A program made the position numbers and the translations under genes. Below are positions 22,042 through 33,108 of a stretch of DNA of 64,000 nucleotides, in pieces. Source of the stretch: Fragilaria crotonensis (lineage: Eukaryota; Bacillariophyta; Fragilariophyceae; Fragilariales; Fragilariaceae); assembly GCA_022925895.1 (NCBI GenBank), contig JAKSYS010000002.1, positions 62,001 through 126,000 of the forward strand, read 5' to 3'. The notes under the pieces were generated by a model. That model did not search any database and had not been told where the DNA came from. It was given only the letters and a program-made list of their open reading frames with translations. Within the stretch, counting starts at the first letter, position 1; every line of letters begins with the position of its first letter.

Positions 22042-23433
22042 CTAACAATTCCACAGCAACGACGGTGTGGATTGCGAAACTGAACCTTCACTCCCGCCTC
22101 CCGTCTCGCGCTCCCTCCGACAACGGAGTGCTGTATCGAAATGATGCGAGATGCGAGCAGATGCGAGCAGTGCAAGTATCACGTACGGTAGTTCTACTAT
22201 AGGTAATACCGTGAGTACTAATACCAGGTAACAGTACTACAAGTACCGTAGTAGTAGGATGCGAGCTCACTGTTGCCGACTCCGGCATGTCTGGATTCTG
22301 GAGGCTATGATCTTCTGGTATGATACACTCACTATGAACTATGATAATATGATCTATGATGGTATGATGATACATACGAGCTCAGGAAAGTCTTGTCCCT
22401 GCACTACGTATGCTTTTAAATGGTCAACCGAGTTTCAAGTAAAGCTATCAGGATATAAACAAAGCTGATGTCCAAAGTTCGACTTTGAAGCAACCTTAGT
22501 CACGCGAAGATTGTTAGGTTTTGAATTGGAACCACATCATGTGGCCGGCGCCCATCAAAATCATAGGTTCGGTCGTGTCATCACCCCAAAACTGAAGATC
22601 ATTCTGTGTGCACCAAAAAGGCAAGAACGAGTTCCCTGTTAGGCCGACGAGCATGAGAGCATAGAGCTCCTTAAAAGGAAGAATACCACTGACTACTAAC
22701 ACTCAATGTGCCAAACAACATACGACATACGACATTCGACGCCATGCAATTTTTTCGACTCTTTTGGACTTTTGGACGTGAAGTTGTAGTGTACGACTAC
22801 GTAGTACCGGTACCAGTGTGCTCAGATTGTACTTTACGGTACGAATGTTGTAGTAAATGTACGAGGTCCAACGTACTGGAGTACTAGTAGTACCAGGTAT
22901 ACTCCAAGACTCCAAATCTCCAAGTACTCGGAGCTCGGACTACACTTCTACTGTAGTAGAGCAACTACCGGTAGCTACTAACCATCTAACCATGCATAGC
23001 ACATATGTACATGCGACCTTGCACTGAAGTACTCGCTACTAGCTAGTAGTATGTAGCATATACTATATAGTAGTAGTACTGAGCTACACTTCTGCGCTTA
23101 ATGCATACTGTGTATTGGTAAAATGTACGACCCCAGTCAGTGTACTCCGAGTACTGCAGCGCGCAATTTCTACAGTACTAGTAGTACTGCACTTCTACCA
23201 GGTGCAGAGAAAACCTTTTGTGCCAGTTCCGGCTTTCGGTGCGACGTTTCAAAGTTGGCGCGCTACAGTACAGAAACATTGTCACATGTATCCAACAATC
23301 CCAACTCCCATTATTTCTCGTTGATGACCTCTGTCAAGCGTCAGAAGGCCGAGAACCTCTCAACCTCTCTTGTCATATCGTCTCGCCCTTGATTTCATCT
23401 ATCACGCTAATCTCATACCTCATAACTATCATC
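22042..23433. other. Spacer, strongly GTAC-rich, no gene seen
   Basis: 1.4 kb between divergently transcribed YCII and cyclin genes. It is dense in GTAC palindromes, especially 22170-22260 and 22790-23190. Short ORFs present have no protein-like composition. Promoters for both neighbours must lie here. Confidence 0.5.
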
Positions 23434-24402
23434 ATGAAGCGAACACGTCCACAAAGTGAACGCAAAATCCACGAGTAAGTTGAAAAAAAGAGGTGCGCGC
23501 CGTCTTCCACCAATACACCAGGACCTCACGATGGTCGCTTTTCTTCCTTGTCACAGTCTATCAAGAAGTCCCTCCACAGTCCTCGAAAACACCTTCTTCG
23601 AAGACACGAGTACTCCTCTTCATTACGATTATAGCGTTGATACCATTGTGGACCGTCTTGGTGTAATGTTGGCGAAACAATGCTCATATTTCGATTATTG
23701 CGCCACCACTCTCGAGGGGGCATCATCGAATTCCCACATCCTCAAATGGCGAGGACGTATGCTAGAATGGTATTTCGAGGTGATCGATCATACTGAGCAT
23801 GATCGTTCAGTCGCAGCTCTAGCCATCAACTTCCTCGATCGCTTCGCAGCCGTGAAATCCATCGACAGTGAGCTCACCCAACGAGAATACTCCCTTGCAG
23901 CAATGACTTGCCTCACACTGGCAAGCAAACTCTACCTATCGCGCCACAACTATAGCTGCCATATATCGATCAACTATGTTCTCCGTCTCGCTCATGGAAG
24001 CTATACTCAAACCGACGTGGAAGCTTCAGAACTTGACTTGTTGGCAACCTCAAGTGGATGATCCATCCACCCATTGTACCTGAATTCATCGAGTATCTTT
24101 TTCACCTCGTCCCTCGTTGGGAAAACGACCGTGCCGTTCGAATCACCGCTTTCGAACATGCTCGATATGCATCGGAATTGGCTCTCGTGTCGTGCGTTCC
24201 ACATTCTGAACCCGGACGCATGGCCTTGGCCTGTGTTCTCTCTGGATTCCAGGATATTCCGTCTACGATTCGCAATGCCTTTGTCCGCAATGTGACTCAA
24301 GCAATGAGTCTGACTCCTGAAGGTGTAGTTCGCGAACGGGAGTGTGTCGCATTCTTGATTCGGAGCGTTCAACCTCAGCCGCGAAGTTGCGAGAGCAAAT
24401 AG
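23434..24402 (+). CDS. Cyclin, diatom-type (one frameshift)
   Basis: The cyclin box begins after ATG 23531. Its first lobe shows ILKWRGRMLEWYFEVIDH, ALAINFLDRFAAV, LTQREYSLAAMTCLTLASKL and ASELDLLATL; the second lobe follows as WMIHPPIVPEFIEYLFHLVP. The split between lobes is a one-base loss in CC at 24048-24049; restoring the frame gives the usual LLATLKW(M) motif that starts cyclin box 2. Expected role: regulatory subunit of a cyclin-dependent kinase. An upstream ATG (23434) with a consensus 47-bp GT-AG intron (23475-23521) could add a 14-residue first exon but is out of phase by one base, so 23531 may be the working start. Confidence 0.8.
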
Positions 24403-24827
24403 AGTCATTTCCTTGTTCAGGGATCGTCTCAACTGTAGTGCATACGTTGTACATTGTTCGATGGCGTATATCGATGTTCTCAGAGTACGTTTTTATTGCG
24501 ACGTATGGTAAGGTGCTCTGTTGAAGTCCTTGCTTGAATGTGTTCAACTATACGTGTTTCAAGACTGGGATGAGTTCCGATTTCTGAAAGCACCCACTTC
24601 TAGTGTTGCAGCCAAGTCAACCAGCTATCGCATACTCGTAATACTTTATAGCTTACATATTGCACAGAATTTTCATGTATACACTGGCGAGGGGTTAACT
24701 GCGCTGTAGGCAAGTTTGGCATGCTCACCTGACGCAAAGGTAGAACTCACGACAACAAAGACCTACACAGATTAACTACAGCGCGGTATCCACATGCATG
24801 ACTCATCACCACGGGTGAATATCCTCT
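24403..24827. other. Spacer between convergent genes
   Basis: 425 bp holding the 3' ends of the cyclin and Rag genes. Nothing else recognised. Confidence 0.5.
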
Positions 24828-26018
24828 TTAACGCTTCCCATTTTCAATGGGCATCACCAAGGACCGCAATGCCTTTCGTAATTGCCCGATGTTATAGTTG
24901 ATCAAGCTCTTCTTTCGAAAGTTTTCTGACCTGGTTATGCACACGAGCGCCAGCATTGTATCCACCTCTTTCAGGTACAGAGCCATTCCATTGTTCAAAT
25001 GAATCACAGACGCTGATTCTTTGTCGTATGCGGAATCAGGATCAACCATCTCATCTTCCACATCATCTGACTCTTTTGGTCCAAGACCGTAAATCCCGCT
25101 GACATCTAAAACAACATCAATCATGTCGGAACAAAGCTCGACCGACTGCATATCCACTGGGCTAGAGTCTGTCGAGATGTACAATTTACTTACAACGTCA
25201 AACAAGTATGCCTTCTCCATGGAACATGTAGACACCATCACATTCAACAAGTCCTGGAGCGTCGGCAATTGCGGGATGAGTCTCTGCACAACTCGAGATA
25301 AGGCTTCGTAAATGGAATGATCGTAAATCGACGTCAGATGATACCGAATCGACACGTCTTCTGGTCGGACCCCTGCATCTTGCAATTCGTCCGTCACCTG
25401 TGCCATAATGTCTCGCCGACAATCGTACTTGGAATCGTCACTGAGAAACAATTCTCCATCTACTTTGTTGATAAAGATCTCAATCGTAATCTTGGGATTC
25501 ACATACACGGCTCGGGTAACTGCATTCGTGAACGATTGTAGGACGTGATCGTAGGGTTCGTCTTGCGCGTCCATAACGAATATGAGTGATGTGATACCCC
25601 CAAAGACCTCGTCTTCTCCATAGTAGTCGCCAGGAAAGTCCCAAATCGTGAAGCGACAAAGAGGCGTGTGATCTACCACTGCGCGTTGGAGACTTTGGGT
25701 GGGTTCCAGTCGAAAGAGAGTTTCATGAGGTGACATCTTGGAAAAGACAACTTTCTGAATACGGTGCCAAAGATAACCAAGAATGAAATGTTGTGAGTTA
25801 CGTGGCATGCTACATTCCGTTGACGCACGAAAGTTTGTGCAAGCACCACTTACTTGAATTGACGTCTTGCCCCCACGACGAGGACCCATCAAGAGGAGAC
25901 GGGGAAGCGATGGCATTTTTGGATCAAGATCGATCGATTCAACAGCCCCTTGCAACATGTCCGAGAGAAGCGAAATCGGTTGTTCGTCAACGACATTGCT
26001 TAGTAGAGACTGTTCCAT
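24828..26018 (-). CDS. Rag GTPase of the RagC/RagD (Gtr2) type
   Basis: The P-loop MGPRRGGKTSIQ continues across a 99-bp GT-AG intron (25755-25853) into KVVFSKMSPHETLF, the signature of RagC/D. Then come FTIWDFPGDYYG (switch II), a SLIFVMDAQDE strand, FINKVDGE (G4, HKVD-type) and the roadblock-like C-terminal half needed for pairing with RagA/B. Rag heterodimers bring TORC1 to the lysosome or vacuole in response to amino acids. The intron is a multiple of three with no stop, so an unspliced mRNA would insert 33 residues right after the P-loop. Exons: 25854-26018 and 24828-25754. About 363 aa when spliced. Confidence 0.9.
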   Translation of the reverse strand: MEQSLLSNVVDEQPISLLSDMLQGAVESIDLDPKMPSLPRLLLMGPRRGGKTSIQVSGACTNFRASTECSMPRNSQHFILGYLWHRIQKVVFSKMSPHETLFRLEPTQSLQRAVVDHTPLCRFTIWDFPGDYYGEDEVFGGITSLIFVMDAQDEPYDHVLQSFTNAVTRAVYVNPKITIEIFINKVDGELFLSDDSKYDCRRDIMAQVTDELQDAGVRPEDVSIRYHLTSIYDHSIYEALSRVVQRLIPQLPTLQDLLNVMVSTCSMEKAYLFDVVSKLYISTDSSPVDMQSVELCSDMIDVVLDVSGIYGLGPKESDDVEDEMVDPDSAYDKESASVIHLNNGMALYLKEVDTMLALVCITRSENFRKKSLINYNIGQLRKALRSLVMPIENGKR

Positions 26019-26577
26019 GATGTATACACTAAATCACTTGCTTATCAATGGAAATGCAGCCAAGTAGATTTCCAGGGACAGTACCGATCGCGGTCGTCCT
26101 CAATGCTGACAAAAGAAGAGCGGTTGATTGTTTGCGAGTGTTGGCGAGTGTGTGTGCGGGAGTTGTGGACGTGTGATGATGGGCGCGACGAGGATTGATG
26201 AGAGCTGTGAGGTGTGCAGTGCATAGCCGTGCACATTTCACTGACTGTATGCACTACGTCGTATGCACTACAAGTACTCTGGACTCTGGTATGTTCATAC
26301 TCTGGAGTACATATGATATTCGACTACGACTCCATGGTATTATGGTACCGGTACTCGTATCAGTACCATGGTCACAAATTACAGATACAGTACGACTAGT
26401 ATGCATGCCCACGTACGCAGTGAATCTGAACATGAGACAGTACACAGTACAAGTACGGAGTACTCTGTACGAATTACAGATGCTGTACAGTTCCAGGTTG
26501 GGTTGCTCCTATATATGCATATATGGAATACACAGGAGTACTGTAGTAGAAGTACCTCCGACATCTACACGAACAAC
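26019..26577. other. Divergent promoter region, GTAC-rich
   Basis: 559 bp between the Rag gene and the aldolase-like gene, transcribed away from each other. I count 15 GTAC tetranucleotides in 26221-26580, where about one or two are expected by chance. No RNA gene seen. Confidence 0.55.
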
Positions 26578-27879
26578 ATGGACCTTCCGACGACAAGGAT
26601 GATAGCCATCACATTCCTCGTGACATTCCATGCCGTGAAGGCACTTGCCATTGCGCCATCAATCAATCTTCAAAGCCAACATGCACATCTGTCCCCAGCT
26701 GAAGCTCTTGCACAACTGAGCGAGTCCTGTCTTGACCTTGGGATATCGAGCTTCGACGTCTACGGCGACTTCGACGTCAAGTCCTCGTATCTTCGCAAGT
26801 TCGAATCAGAAATCGCTGCTGAATTCGGTAAAGAAGATGCTGTCTTCATGCCGAGCGGGGTCATGGCGCAGTCGATTGCACTGTTGATTCACGGTGGAAC
26901 GACCTTTGGCTGCCATCATTCCAGTCACCTGCTCTTGCACGAAGCACAGGCATACCGCTACTTGATTCGCATGGAACCTCTCATCATCGATACTACACAT
27001 CGAGTTGCCGAAAATGGCTATAGTATACCAGCCATGAGTTTTGAAGATGTACGAGAAGCCTTCGAGAAGCATTTTGAAAAAGTTAATGAGGGGAGCACTA
27101 ATCCACTCTCGACGTTGATAATCGAGTTACCACATCGCGAGTTGGGTGGGAAATGTACATCTTGGGAAGATATTGTAAAGATACGAGAATTATGCGACAA
27201 TCGTGGAATTAAGCTCCACTGCGACGGTGCGCGTATCTTCGAGGCCACTTGCTACTACAACACTACCTTGAGTGAGATTGCCTCCGTTTTCGATTCCGTC
27301 TACATCTCATTCTATAAGGGACTGGGAGGCATATCTGGTGCCATGCTCTTAGGCGATACTGAGTTTTGTGAGAAAGCACGAACATGGTTGCGAAGGTTTG
27401 GTGGGAACCTCTACACCTTGTTGCCCTATGCTGCCTCTGGGTGGGCAGGATATCGACGTCATTGGCTGGATGTGGAAAATAACATGAGTTTTCAAGAGAA
27501 GCATCGAAAGATCCTCCGGCTGGTGGCACAGATAGGTGTGGATGATGTAGTGTCCTTTGACCCGGAGATCCCTGAAGTGAATATGGTCCACGGCTATTTT
27601 CGACACAGTGTTGACTGCATCAACGCTGCCATTGATCGAGTGGAGCAAGAGATCGGGCTCTGTGTGCTGAAACGCGTGTCAAAGGTCGAGAAAACGGACC
27701 ACGCCTACAGCAATGGATACAGAACCAGGTTCGAATGGACCGTTGGTGCTGCCAACGGGAAAATATCAGACTCCGACTTCCTCCGAGCGTGGAAAGCCTT
27801 GGCCTCGGAATTGACAGACTCATATTCATCAAGATACATCGGCATTCAGCTTACCATTCCCCACTCCGATGCTTCCTGA
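26578..27879 (+). CDS. Threonine-aldolase-like PLP enzyme with secretory leader
   Basis: Start chosen at 26578 (MDLPTTRMIAITFLVTFHAV), giving a signal-peptide-like leader; the open frame upstream is GTAC-rich spacer. The enzyme is a fold-type I PLP lyase of the beta-eliminating/threonine aldolase family: FGKEDAVFMPSGVMAQSIAL, HHSSHLLLHEAQAYRYL, a CDGARIFEA motif (PLP-binding Asp) and SFYKGLGGISGAMLLG (Schiff-base Lys). Such enzymes split L-threonine or allo-threonine to glycine and acetaldehyde, or act on other beta-hydroxy amino acids. The leader suggests plastid, ER or outside; without a clear aromatic +1 residue plastid import is uncertain. No intron; 433 aa. Confidence 0.85.
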   Translation: MDLPTTRMIAITFLVTFHAVKALAIAPSINLQSQHAHLSPAEALAQLSESCLDLGISSFDVYGDFDVKSSYLRKFESEIAAEFGKEDAVFMPSGVMAQSIALLIHGGTTFGCHHSSHLLLHEAQAYRYLIRMEPLIIDTTHRVAENGYSIPAMSFEDVREAFEKHFEKVNEGSTNPLSTLIIELPHRELGGKCTSWEDIVKIRELCDNRGIKLHCDGARIFEATCYYNTTLSEIASVFDSVYISFYKGLGGISGAMLLGDTEFCEKARTWLRRFGGNLYTLLPYAASGWAGYRRHWLDVENNMSFQEKHRKILRLVAQIGVDDVVSFDPEIPEVNMVHGYFRHSVDCINAAIDRVEQEIGLCVLKRVSKVEKTDHAYSNGYRTRFEWTVGAANGKISDSDFLRAWKALASELTDSYSSRYIGIQLTIPHSDAS

Positions 27880-29047
27880 AGGACCTGAAGGACAGCCAGT
27901 GGTTCTACGCTATTAGCGTCATTAATCTCCGATTGCTCTAGTAGCTCTACTCCAGACCATTGTGGCCATGGTTTTCTGAAGAATTGGAGAACTACCAGGA
28001 AAGCCAGTACTTGGAGCTAGTAGGGAAGGTACAGGTACACGTAGTTTTAAGTTTTAAGGAGTACTGCAGTACCAGAAATACTACTACCTGGTACCATGAA
28101 TTAGCCATTAGTATGCATGCTGTGGGAGACTCTTGGGATCCTCTCCGTATGTTACTGTCGTACTGGAGTACTGTATCACCGTAGGAAGTACATGCAGGCC
28201 TCAGTACTGTGACGTCATAACTGACGTCATTTCACTGCATCCTAATGGAATCCGTACTCCAGACTCCAGATTCCAGAGAGTACCTGGTACCTGGTAGCTA
28301 TGATAGCTACTGTACCGGTAGAGTACTTCCAGAAACGGTGAGGGTTGTATCATATATTGTTGTATGCATATTGCGTACTAGTACGACGTATACAGCACCT
28401 CGTACGTTGTATGTTTCAGGCATACAGAAAACATCTCCACACTGTCGACAGTCAACGGTCGACAGCTGGATACTGGAGACTGGAGAACTACGAGTACCGT
28501 AGTACCGGAAAATGCTGAGTTGGGAACAATCGCAGAGGATATTCTATATTTAGAGCGAGCTATAAAGGAATATCGAACGGTTGGCCATGTCAACAGTGAA
28601 GTGTCATCATGAGGTTCTCATGCCGACAGGTGGTGTGGATAGAGAACGTTCGTTGAGAGATCAGAACACCTCATAAAATGCGTCGAATCACCTTTATGGA
28701 AACCATCATCACAGACCCGACATCTGTCAGAATCTTAATGTCCAGCACAGATTCTGCTCTCGACCGTACTGTATGTATGCATACACCTGAGAATGGATAA
28801 CATTGCATAAATAGAGTTAATATTTGTCTCTCGAATAACAGGCGCGTAGAGGTCTATTTTTGAGCATCGCATCTTTTGGCGCTGGGCGGAAGTCTCGTAA
28901 AGTTGATGATACGAACACAGCCATTCGTTTCGTTGCTGACACCCGAATCTTTACGGGGTTGCTGTTGATGCACTTGTTGCGCGCAATGACTGATCCGTTC
29001 ATTAGCACACACATCTGCATTGTCACGAGGATAATATTGGTTTGATC
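27880..29047. other. Spacer, GTAC-rich, no gene seen
   Basis: 1.17 kb. 28030-28510 is rich in GTAC and CTGGTACC-like palindromes. 28510-29047 should hold the promoter of the TPR gene. No gene or RNA recognised. Confidence 0.5.
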
Positions 29048-30212
29048 ATGTTTCTTTGTGGAGCTTCGAACGACGATGTCGATGTTGATGAAATGGACGA
29101 CACCCTGCTAGAGCCCCTGCTGCCATCATCACCACACAAGAAACCTAAGCTCTCTTACTGGGACATGTATCATGCGCTGAGCTCAGATGAATCCATGTTC
29201 TTTCCGATCGAGCTTTGCTCCTGCGTTCGAATCGTTACGATTATCAACTTCTTTCTCTTCATCTTCGTCGCCTTGTCGAAACCGTTTGTCTGGGAGTAAG
29301 TTGGAAAGAATGGACCATGTTTTTGGAGCTACTGACACCAAGACTGACTGCTTCATTGCTTGCTTGTCAAGATCACGAACGAATGGACTGTTGGAGATAG
29401 CATTTGTGTTACTTGTCATCTTCTCCTTCACGCCTGCACTAATGCACCTACGAATGCGCACTTTTCACCAACTGGGTGCGATCGGGCTGTTGAAGAAGGA
29501 GCATCACTGGGTCACATTGCTGAATGGACCACAGAGCTCATTCGCCGCTAACTCTCTCCTCCGGATCGCCAAGGTATATGAAATGCTGAATCAACTCGAG
29601 GAAGCCCTGACGACGCTCCAAGCGGTAACTACATTCCCTTGCGTTGCAAATCGCGGCAGAGGAGGTATCATGCTTCACCGCGCCATGGGACGAATCTTGA
29701 CGAGACTCGGTCGCTTTCCTGAGGCACTCGAAGCGTTGCAAACCGCCTTACAGTTGACCAAGCTGCAACCGGCTCATGCCATTTTGATCCAAGCCGACTT
29801 GAACGCAATTGCGGTCGTACACGAAAAGACGGGAAACCTTTCGGATGCGATTGCGACACGCCAAGAAGCGTGGCAAGTTCTAGACGACATAGGACATACA
29901 CAAGTGGTGACAGCGGCGGTGTGTCTGACGCGTATGGCATCCACATATGAAACCATGGATCAACAGGACGCGGCCTTGGAAAAGCTGGAAGGCGCCCTGG
30001 CCATTTACATTATAAACGAGGGCGAGTTTCCTAGAAGCACAATGGTGGCTCGTCTGCATAATCGGATTGGAAATCTGCAAGTCGCCATGGGTAAGTCGGG
30101 TGCTGAACATTTTCGCCAGGCGATTGAAGTTTACCGTCGTGGAGGCATGTCCGATGAAAACACGGCGTTGGCCAGTCTGCTGAGAAAAGTAGGAGCAGAT
30201 GATAATGTCTAG
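29048..30212 (+). CDS. Membrane-anchored TPR-repeat protein
   Basis: Exon 1 (29048-29295) encodes an acidic start (MFLCGASNDDVDVDEMDD) and a hydrophobic segment (IVTIINFFLFIFVAL). A 76-bp GT-AG intron (29296-29371) in the right phase leads to exon 2, which opens with a second hydrophobic segment (LLEIAFVLLVIFSFTPALM). The rest is tetratricopeptide-like: LLRIAKVYEMLNQLEEALTT, AMGRILTRLGRFPEALEAL, LNAIAVVHEKTGNLSDAI and a RIGNLQVAMGKSGAEHFRQA unit. Two adjacent membrane segments would anchor a C-terminal TPR scaffold at a membrane. Partner unknown. The stop is 4 bp from the stop of a convergent small ORF. Confidence 0.75.
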
Positions 30213-30216
30213 GCTG

Positions 30217-30384
30217 TTATTTCTTGGGTTTTTTTCGTGGTTTGAGTTGGTTCACATCCTTCGGTTTCATCGCGGAATCGAAGAATGAAAGTTTGCCATC
30301 TACATATTCTTTTTTTTTGAACGCTCTCACAGGCTGAAGAAGGGGAGGTCGAAGTGAAATTGTAAAGCGACTATTCTGTATCAT
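30217..30384 (-). CDS. Possible small basic mitochondrial protein, 55 aa
   Basis: From ATG 30384 (MIQNSRFTISLRPPLLQPVR) the frame encodes an Arg-rich, acid-free leader and then a tail KKKEYVDGKLSFFDSAMKPK ending in a Lys/Pro-rich end. The composition is protein-like and suggests a mitochondrial presequence. The longer frame upstream looks like untranslated DNA. No family recognised; it may also be a chance ORF. Confidence 0.4.
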   Translation of the reverse strand: MIQNSRFTISLRPPLLQPVRAFKKKEYVDGKLSFFDSAMKPKDVNQLKPRKKPKK

Positions 30385-30836
30385 ACGCCGAGTACTTGTA
30401 CATAGTCGTATGGAGTAGCGGCCAGCGGCCAGTATAGTGCTCGTACGAAGATTCGATTCCGAGGTTTCAGATTCGGACGACTGTCGTCTGTCAACTGTCA
30501 ACTCTCTCGACGCAATAAAGAATCCGGCATCCGGCTCCACACACTGCAAATAACTATGTAAGAACACACCACACCCGACATCTGACAACGACTATCCTAC
30601 GACATAAGTTTTACCGTAGTGCAGTGCGTCACACAAGTCACAATGTCACAATGCACCTGCACAATACATAATACTGTATGATATTTCTTAATTCATATGT
30701 AGAATAGTGCAGCTATCATCGCCTTCACAAGGGAGTGACAAAAACAAGCCGGTGTGCCGGTGCGCCGGTGCGATGCGTGCCCCAACCTAAAACACCAATT
30801 CTTTAATATTGTTCTCTCCTGACGACGGATTCGAGA
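30385..30836. other. Divergent spacer
   Basis: 452 bp upstream of both the small ORF and the aquaporin gene. No gene or repeat recognised. Confidence 0.45.
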
Positions 30837-31884
30837 ATGAACGAAGGTGGCATCGATGATACTACATTGCAAGGCCGCACGGAAGCCGGCTGTGCAGGGG
30901 CCTGCGACTGTGAACCCACTGAAACCAAGGTGGAGACCAATGAATGTGACGACGCCAAGAAACCCAGATTCCAACACTTGTGGACGAGAGTTTTCGCTCG
31001 GCAGTTGCTTGCCGAATTCTTGGGAACTGGGATCATCGTAGGTCTTGGAACGGGAGCTGTCAAGTCCTACATATTTGGCGGTGCACTTGTAGGACTTTTT
31101 CAGGTGGCAGCAGTCTGGATCATCGCAGTCACGATCGCCATTGCCACAGCAGGCCCGATTTCTGGAGCACATTTGAATCCTGCCATCTCCTTGACGTTTG
31201 CCATTTTTCGCCCATGTGGAGGATTCGGGTGGGCCAAAGTCCTTCCTTACATTGTTGCCCAGATTTGTGGAGCCATGTTCTTCTCTTGGACGAATCTCAT
31301 CATGTACAGCCCGCTGATCGTGGAGTTTGAAAATATGAATAACATCACCCGTGGTGAGCCAGAGAGTTTCAAGTCGGCGAAGGCATTCGGTCAATACTAT
31401 GAGTAAGTCAAGTGTGATTGTTATTGGACGTACGCGCCACGGTTCACAAATTCGACAAGCAACCTCGACTCACGTGCAAAAACGATTTTGCGTTCACGAC
31501 AGGGATCCCATCAACACTGCGACAGCCTTCTATGCCGAGGCGTTTGGGACAGCTATTTTGACTTTTGTCATTTTCTCATTGACACATCAGACAAACGACA
31601 CGATGAAGAACATGGTCTACATCCCGCCTCTTATAGGCCTGACAGTCGGAGCTCTGATATCAGTGTTTGCACCAATCACGCAAGCCGGTTTTAACCCTGC
31701 TCGTGATTTCGGACCTCGCGTTGTCGCCTATGCAGCAGGATGGGGAAGCGTTGCCTTTGAGGGATGGTGGCTATATGTTGTGGCGCCACTTGTGGGGGCT
31801 CCAATCGGTGCTGCGCTTGCTGATTGGCTTTTGTACGGAGCGGAACCATCATGTGAAGGTTGTTCTACATGGGGAGTTTTCTAG
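30837..31884 (+). CDS. Aquaporin, aquaglyceroporin (GlpF-like) type
   Basis: Two exons (30837-31402 and 31503-31884) around a 100-bp GT-AG intron that restores the frame through a Glu-Asp junction (TAT GA|G GAT). Exon 1 encodes a Cys/acid-rich cytosolic N-terminus (about 45 residues), then RQLLAEFLGTGIIVGLGTGA and the first pore motif SGAHLNPAISLTFAI. Exon 2 carries AFYAEAFGTAILTFVIFSL and the second pore motif AGFNPARDFGPR. The Asp after NPAR is the mark of glycerol-conducting members, which pass glycerol and other small solutes as well as water. Six membrane segments are visible; about 315 aa. Membrane location is not shown by the sequence. Confidence 0.92.
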
Positions 31885-31995
31885 TTTTGTATGGAACGCC
31901 CAGTAAGGTGAAGGGTGGGGCTGTTCGGTGAATACGATGTTTTTACTTTGGATGCCTTTTTGCAAGGAACATGTGTTACGTCTTAGCTGTGACTC

Positions 31996-32556
31996 TCATC
32001 CGGACCATGATGGAAATATATCATGGATCGCCTCCTTCGCCGATCCGCCGGTGAAGTTAACAGATTTCCAATATACTTTCACTGGCGGTCTGCGCATAGA
32101 AAGGACCTTCACCATTTCCTCTAGTGATTGCTCCGGATCGACTTCCAGCATGGCCAAGTAGAATTCCTTTTCCACCTCTCCAACTTCAAATGTTATGCAC
32201 ATTTCCCCGTAGTATACTGTTACTTCCATTCGCTTCTTTTCCTCGTCATAGTCCTCAGGGAACGTTTCACGCGCTGAAGTGAACAAGTCGGAATGAACTA
32301 ATCCCCCAACCTTAAGCTCTGCTAGGCGTATATCACCGATGTTCGATGAGTTCTTCGGAAAATCAACGTTCCATCTGGTCGGATCCATGGTATGTCCATC
32401 TTCGAGCTGAGCTTCTGCCCAAACGCCGCTTCGTCCCTGAATCGTAACCCGTCGTGCCCGACTCAGTTGTCTCTTTAACTCTTCCACTTCTTTGAGCATA
32501 TCAAGAACCACCTTGTCCCTAAGAGCTGCGGCAACGAACGGAGCTAGCTCGGACAT
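31996..32556 (-). CDS. Hypothetical protein, 186 aa
   Basis: An intact frame with protein-like composition. The N-terminus (MSELAPFVAAALRDKVVLDM) runs into a short coiled coil (LKEVEELKRQLSRARRV), followed by a mixed alpha/beta region containing GDIRLAELKVGGLVHSD and VTVYYGEMCITFEVGEVEKE. I recognise no family. No signal peptide or membrane segment. It is convergent with the aquaporin gene (111 bp between stops). Confidence 0.65.
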   Translation of the reverse strand: MSELAPFVAAALRDKVVLDMLKEVEELKRQLSRARRVTIQGRSGVWAEAQLEDGHTMDPTRWNVDFPKNSSNIGDIRLAELKVGGLVHSDLFTSARETFPEDYDEEKKRMEVTVYYGEMCITFEVGEVEKEFYLAMLEVDPEQSLEEMVKVLSMRRPPVKVYWKSVNFTGGSAKEAIHDIFPSWSG

Positions 32557-33108
32557 TGTGCTTGTCTCTCACAGCGGTCGACTAGTCTGTTGTTTCGTTC
32601 TGAGTTATTAGTTGAAATGATCAATGGTAGGAGAGTCATCAATCCTTGTGTCACGTTTCTCGTGTACACGGAGTATACTGGGCAGACATCCATGTACAAA
32701 TGCATACTACTGGTACCAGGTACAGTACCAGGTACAGTATGCTACGACAGAATATGACACTGCACATGACACATGACACACATATGTGGTACAAGTTGTA
32801 CGTTGTATGTTCATTGTTCATTTTGTTCATTGTTCATGCTTGTTCATACTTCATACTTCATACACACACGCCAAATGGCATCTATGATCTATGTATGTTC
32901 AAGGCTACAGTACAAAGGATTACCAGTTACCAGTAACCAGTAGTGCTACTACCGGCAGTTTTCCTGGTACTCCAGTACTCTACATCCTATTTGCAGGATC
33001 GGCGATCAACTCACAAAATTGTTGTTGAAGGTTGAAGGTACAGTAGTACCAGGTACAAGGACTTGTAAACTCGTACTCCTTGCACTCTAGTAGTACGAGA
33101 GGAAGAAG
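32557..33108. other. Divergent spacer, GTAC-rich
   Basis: 552 bp. Contains repeated CAGGTACAGTA-type words (about 32705-32750), CATTGTTCAT repeats (32810-32860) and more GTAC palindromes near 33040-33100. No gene seen. Confidence 0.5.

Noticed and set aside
23456-23530. Cyclin start at 23456
   Set aside because: The codon there is GTG and the stretch overlaps a consensus intron; ATG at 23531 or a spliced start at 23434 is more likely.
26368-26577. N-terminal extension of the threonine-aldolase-like ORF by about 70 residues
   Set aside because: The extra part is GTAC-rich spacer with unlike composition; the Met at 26578 gives a clean leader peptide.
30440-30470. B-box-like GATTCGATTCC
   Set aside because: No A box upstream at tRNA spacing and no acceptor stem.
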